The notes beneath the pieces were generated by a model that saw only the letters and a list, made by a program, of their open reading frames with translations, made no database searches and had not been told where the DNA came from. A stretch of DNA of 64,000 nucleotides from Fangia hongkongensis FSC776 = DSM 21703 (GTDB lineage Bacteria > Pseudomonadota > Gammaproteobacteria > Francisellales > Francisellaceae). Shown here one piece after another: positions 60,004 through 64,000 of this stretch (positions are counted from its first letter, which is position 1; each line of letters begins with the position of its first letter). Location: contig NZ_KB902270.1 of NCBI RefSeq assembly GCF_000379445.1, forward strand, positions 62,001-126,000. Reading direction: 5' to 3'. Position numbers and translations under genes: made by a program.

Positions 60004-62982
60004 ATGAATACCAATACAACTTTATCCACTAATGATCGTATTTTTGAAACACTACAAACGATTGCAGATAGCTTTAATAATGATGCTGACTTATGTGACG
60101 CATTAAAAGGAGATCAAGGCTGGATTAATGCAACGATTGTCTTAACAAGTGAAGATCATCATATAGCGCAAACTATTGAGATCAAAAACGGCGTTATTAG
60201 CATCACACCTGCAATCATATCTGAAGCTGATGCAACCTTGGTATTCTTAAGTGAAAAAGACTTCATTCGCTACACTCAAGCCAAAAAAGATGATGTCTAT
60301 CGTATGATATTAAAGGGAAGAATGCGTGTTGAAGGCAATGCTGCACTTTACTACTACTATGACTACTTAACGAGCCTTATCACACTTGATGATCAGAAAA
60401 AAGCCACTGCAATACAAATTGCGGAGCATAAAGCGCAAAACTTACAAATGGCCAGAGAAAGCCAAATGCCAGATAGAAGCATTCATCACTCTCGTGTTCA
60501 GCATAGACTGAAGGCAAAAGAGGTGGATTCAGGTGTTAAATATTTAGGTGAGCCTTATTTATCAAAATACACACTTGATGACTTTCCAAGACTAATGCGT
60601 TTTCGCCAAGAATATCTAAATACAAAAACCCAAGTGACCATAGAACACGGAAAGCTACTGACTGACTTTTTTATTAAACATGGCTATGAATATCAAGTCG
60701 ATGGTAACGTATGGGATCCTGTGTTACGTAAAGCACAAAGCTTTAACTATCTTATGGAAAATAAACGGCCTGTTATTAGAGAGGACAGTTTCCTTGCAGG
60801 CACCTATACCCCTAATGCTATTTCAGGCACTATTACTCAGCCCTATGCTGTTGGTTGGCAGATCTGGGGGGAGCTTAATACACTTCAGTTTCGTGAGCTT
60901 GATGCTTATCATATCAAAGATGAAGATGCTAAAACTTGGCATAAATATGTAATGCCTTTTTGGGCAAGTCGCAATCTTGAGCAATTATGGAAAACAGAAT
61001 TTAATCACTCACTTGCCTCACAAATTCACAGTCGATATTTCGCTTTATATTTTTGGAAAACCTTCTCCCATAGCGCTTTGTCTGTTGGATTCGAAAAAGT
61101 TGTTACAAAAGGGCTAAATGGACTTAAAGATGAAATCTCACAATCACTTGAACAAACCAAGCATGACCAGGAAGGCTTCAACACACTTACAGGAATGAGG
61201 ATTGCCATTGATGGCGTTCTTACTTACTGTGATAATTTAAAATCAGAGGCTAGCAAGCTTGCAAATAAAACAAGTAATCCACTTAGAGCAAAAGAGCTTC
61301 AAACAATTGCAGATCGATTATCACATGTGCCACAGCGCCCTGCTCGCACCCTAGATGAGGCATTGCAAAGTTTATGGATTATGCATATAGCTGTGGGACT
61401 TGAAAGCCATGATGACGGCCCAAGCATGGCTCGGCTAGATCAAATTTTACAGCCTTATTTTATCTCTGATATACAAAAGCTTAAAACAGCACTTGAAAGA
61501 CAAAACTATATCGAATATGTCATTGAAATCTTGGGCGATTTTTTCTTTCGCCTAGCAAGTCATCAAATTGCCACACCTGAAATTGCCTCTTGGCAAAATT
61601 CAGGGGCCCCACCAACAACGAGCATTGTCGTCGGTGGTGTTGATGATAAAGGTAAAGATGCTGTTAATGATATGTCCTATATCATTTTAAAAGTCACCGA
61701 GATGTTACGCCTAAATGACCCCAATATGCATGCGAGATTTATGCCTGAAGTCAATAGTCTTGCCTTTTTAAAACGTGTTTGCGAAGTTAACTATATTACC
61801 TGCGCAACACCTTGTATTCATAATGATAACATGATGCTTAGGGCATTAAGCACTAACCATCCAACTTGGGATATCAAAGACATTCGCAATTGGACGCCAA
61901 CTGGCTGTGTTGAGCCTACCATTCCTGGAATGCATTGTTCAACAACAGGAAGCATCGTTAGTAACTTAATGGCGCCATTTGAAATGACGCTCAACAATGG
62001 AACTCATCCCCTGCAAAACTGGAAACTTGGACCTGAAACAGGAGAGCTAGAAACATTCACAAACTTTGAGGACTTTTATAATGCATTTGTTAAACAGTTT
62101 GAGTTCTTATATACCATTGCAATAGAAGGCAATAATGAGCTTGGGGTTGTCAATCAGCGTCATATGCCCTCTCCACTTTTATCTTCATTATTGGACAGCT
62201 GCATTCAAAAAGGACGTGGGCTGATGAGAGGTGGTGCTAAGTATAATACCTCTGGAGTCAGTTTAATTGGTTTATCTGATCTGGTGGATTCTCTACTTAG
62301 CATTAAGCAACTTGTATTTGATGAGAAAAGGGTTAGCCTTAGCGAGCTTAAACACGCCATCGATCAGAACTATGTTGGCTATGAGAAACTTCGAGCGATT
62401 ATTCAAAACACCGTTCCTAAATTTGGCTCAGGAAATAAGCAAGCAACCGATATGGCAAAGAAAGTAACTTTAATGATTGCGAATTTTCTTCATTCGCATC
62501 AAAATTTCAGAGGTGGAAGATATACACCGGGCTATTGGACGATGAATAATCATACTGTCTATGGGCGTGTCAGTGGCGCATCTCCTTCAGGCAGACTTGC
62601 TGGTGAACCATTTACACCAGGATTAACTCCTAACCCAAAAGCATCAAAAAATATTTTAGATAATCTTCTAGATGTTGCTAAACTTGCGCCTGAAACGCTA
62701 GATAATAACATTGCATTTAATGTGCGTATTGCGCCTTCTAAAAAGGATTCACATGAAGAAATTATTGACCGACTCACAGCCTATGTTAAAACCTACTTTG
62801 AGCAAGGCGGAATGCAGGTTCAGCTCATTATGATTGACACTGACACACTAAAAGATGCAATGGCTCATCCTGAGCTATACCCTGATTTAATGGTGAGAGT
62901 ATCTGGCTACTGTGGCTATTTCACCAAAATGCAGCGAGACCTTCAACTTGAAATTATTAGACGGAGTGAGTACGGTGTATAA
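60004..62982 (+). CDS. Glycyl radical enzyme with N-terminal SCP2-like domain
   Basis: A 992-residue protein. Residues 10-125 look like an SCP2 sterol/lipid-carrier domain (DALKGDQGWINATIVLTSED..., ITPAIISEADATLVFLSEKDF, VYRMILKGRMRVEGNAAL). The rest is a PFL/glycerol-dehydratase-type fold: active Cys635 in TGCVEP and radical Gly968 in RVSGYCGYF. GCVEP (Cys plus Glu) is typical of eliminases such as CutC and diol dehydratases rather than true PFL. Substrate unknown. Oxygen-sensitive; activated by the next gene. Confidence 0.88.
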   Translation: MNTNTTLSTNDRIFETLQTIADSFNNDADLCDALKGDQGWINATIVLTSEDHHIAQTIEIKNGVISITPAIISEADATLVFLSEKDFIRYTQAKKDDVYRMILKGRMRVEGNAALYYYYDYLTSLITLDDQKKATAIQIAEHKAQNLQMARESQMPDRSIHHSRVQHRLKAKEVDSGVKYLGEPYLSKYTLDDFPRLMRFRQEYLNTKTQVTIEHGKLLTDFFIKHGYEYQVDGNVWDPVLRKAQSFNYLMENKRPVIREDSFLAGTYTPNAISGTITQPYAVGWQIWGELNTLQFRELDAYHIKDEDAKTWHKYVMPFWASRNLEQLWKTEFNHSLASQIHSRYFALYFWKTFSHSALSVGFEKVVTKGLNGLKDEISQSLEQTKHDQEGFNTLTGMRIAIDGVLTYCDNLKSEASKLANKTSNPLRAKELQTIADRLSHVPQRPARTLDEALQSLWIMHIAVGLESHDDGPSMARLDQILQPYFISDIQKLKTALERQNYIEYVIEILGDFFFRLASHQIATPEIASWQNSGAPPTTSIVVGGVDDKGKDAVNDMSYIILKVTEMLRLNDPNMHARFMPEVNSLAFLKRVCEVNYITCATPCIHNDNMMLRALSTNHPTWDIKDIRNWTPTGCVEPTIPGMHCSTTGSIVSNLMAPFEMTLNNGTHPLQNWKLGPETGELETFTNFEDFYNAFVKQFEFLYTIAIEGNNELGVVNQRHMPSPLLSSLLDSCIQKGRGLMRGGAKYNTSGVSLIGLSDLVDSLLSIKQLVFDEKRVSLSELKHAIDQNYVGYEKLRAIIQNTVPKFGSGNKQATDMAKKVTLMIANFLHSHQNFRGGRYTPGYWTMNNHTVYGRVSGASPSGRLAGEPFTPGLTPNPKASKNILDNLLDVAKLAPETLDNNIAFNVRIAPSKKDSHEEIIDRLTAYVKTYFEQGGMQVQLIMIDTDTLKDAMAHPELYPDLMVRVSGYCGYFTKMQRDLQLEIIRRSEYGV

Positions 62983-63931
62983 ACTGAACCCCTGTAACAT
63001 TAAAATGCATGAACATCAGCCGTTAATTATTGATATAAAAGGCAACTCTCTTGATGATGGTCCTGGAGTTCGCTCAGTGATTTTCGTTAAAGGTTGCCCA
63101 CTTCGATGTGTTTGGTGTCAAAACCCAGAAAGCAAGCATGTAAAACAAGAGATTTTCTATGATCAAAGCCAATGCATTGGCTGTGGTGATTGTATTACAC
63201 ATTGCAGCGAAAAGGCATTAACACTTGTCAATGGAAAAATCCTGTTTGATCATGCCAAATGCACAGCTTGCATGGCATGTGTTTCAAGTTGTGAACCAAA
63301 AGCCATCAGTGCAGTTGGTGCAAATTTAAGTATTGATGATATTATGGCTAAAATACTGCCTTATCAGCCATTTTTTGACAATACAGGTGGTGGTGTAACT
63401 ATTACAGGTGGTGAGGCAACTTTATTTATGCCCTTTATCTCAAGCCTGTTAAAAACATTGAAGAAACATAATATACACACCTTGTTAGAAACATGTGGCA
63501 TGTTTAATTTCAAGCGTTTTGAAACACTCATTTTACCCTATTTAGATACTGTCTATGTTGATATGAAAATTGTTGATAAAGAGGATCATATCAATTATTG
63601 CGGCCAGTCTAATGAGCGAATATTAGAAAATATTCAGAAACTGCATCAGCGAAGTAAAAAAGGCTCTTTTACGCTTTTAACCAGAACCCCACTTATTCCT
63701 AATATTACTGATACAGATAAAAACATTATGCAAATATGTGAGTTTTATCAGCAAGTTGGTATTAAGAAAGCGGCCATTTTAAAAAACAACCCCCTATGGA
63801 TGGATAAAGCCAAGCACCTTGGTGTCAAACTGGATTTGCCACAGCAAGCAAGGCAATTCTACCGTGAGGAAAAGTTTACTCATATCCAAAAGCTATTTAA
63901 TGATAAGGGGATTCACATTGTCAGCATGTAA
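62975..63931 (+). CDS. Glycyl radical enzyme activase (radical SAM)
   Basis: About 318 residues. The radical SAM cluster motif is CPLRCVWC, followed by two ferredoxin-type clusters (CIGCGDCITHC and CTACMACVSSC) and GGVTITGGEATL. It generates the glycyl radical on the upstream enzyme. Start choice: GTG 62975 with a CGGAG site, overlapping the enzyme stop; the ATG at 63005 is the alternative. The last bases (63932-64000) stay open toward an unknown next gene. Confidence 0.88.
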   Translation: MYKLNPCNIKMHEHQPLIIDIKGNSLDDGPGVRSVIFVKGCPLRCVWCQNPESKHVKQEIFYDQSQCIGCGDCITHCSEKALTLVNGKILFDHAKCTACMACVSSCEPKAISAVGANLSIDDIMAKILPYQPFFDNTGGGVTITGGEATLFMPFISSLLKTLKKHNIHTLLETCGMFNFKRFETLILPYLDTVYVDMKIVDKEDHINYCGQSNERILENIQKLHQRSKKGSFTLLTRTPLIPNITDTDKNIMQICEFYQQVGIKKAAILKNNPLWMDKAKHLGVKLDLPQQARQFYREEKFTHIQKLFNDKGIHIVSM

Positions 63932-64000
63932 AGGAAAAATCACAAATACACAAGCGCACGTTAAATACAAACTAGGCATCTGTATGGTTGTACTTTCCCT
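63918..64000 (+). CDS. Possible start of next gene (partial)
   Basis: A frame open to the window end reads (TTG)SACKGKITNTQAHVKYKLG then ICMVVLS, as the start of a membrane transporter might. It lies directly after the activase and may belong to the operon. Only 27 codons are visible, and the start codon is weak. Confidence 0.3.
   Translation, partial: MSACKGKITNTQAHVKYKLGICMVVLS

Overview
The window is the right-hand part of an integrated temperate phage (about 1-46,809; its left end lies outside) followed by about 17 kb of host chromosome (46,810-64,000). The host looks like a low-GC gammaproteobacterium. The fused MetI-MetQ gene, which I know from Francisella, suggests the Francisella-related families (Francisellaceae/Fastidiosibacteraceae). 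This is an inference from gene content and no taxonomic marker was tested. The right phage/host junction is the 3' half of a tRNA-Gln(TTG) gene (46,765-46,809) next to a tyrosine integrase. The complete tRNA should therefore sit at the unseen left end.

Phage, leftward arm (minus strand, 23,959 down to 1). This is one long unit: cro-like gene, replication initiator with four in-gene 12-bp repeats (a lambda-O-like origin candidate), DnaC-type loader, small accessory genes, VRR-NUC nuclease, SSB, a spanin-like lipoprotein, terminase, portal, minor head protein, a secreted 'moron', HK97-type protease and capsid, connector genes, then a Mu-like contractile tail (sheath, tube, frameshifted chaperone, tape measure, gp43-gp47 baseplate homologues). 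The virion is thus an HK97-type head on a Mu-type tail.

Phage, rightward arm (plus strand, 24,100 to about 46,600). A LexA/CI-type repressor that seems to lack its catalytic lysine is followed by a lysogenic-conversion and defence zone: lipoproteins, a TM2-SHOCT protein, an RloA/RloB (AbiL-like) pair, a RelA/SpoT-domain synthetase, a ParA-like ATPase coupled to a tiny HTH protein, and a Panacea (DUF4065) antitoxin with a membrane partner. Next come Rha, a 52-aa CsrA, an AntA/AntB-type antirepressor, a YqaJ-exonuclease/RecT recombination module, a Fic protein, HigBA flanked by two broken RelE-type toxin pieces, and a secreted lectin-like gene between two perfect 52-bp inverted repeats. Three intergenic stretches (28.7, 34.4 and 36.4 kb) have nested pairings typical of structured RNA.

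Host part. It holds an ArsI/CadI-like metalloenzyme, a PACE efflux pump, prs, metN-metIQ, a type IV prepilin fused to RTX calcium repeats, cytochrome bd (cydA-cydB-cydX), a hydrogenase maturation protease, gadB-gadC acid resistance, and a glycyl radical enzyme with an N-terminal SCP2 domain plus its activase. Perfect FNR-type boxes stand in front of cydA/hydrogenase protease and in front of the glycyl radical operon, pointing to anaerobic control. The host genes most worth study are the prepilin-RTX fusion and the SCP2-glycyl radical enzyme. In the phage they are the CsrA, the ParA/mini-HTH pair and the structured RNAs.
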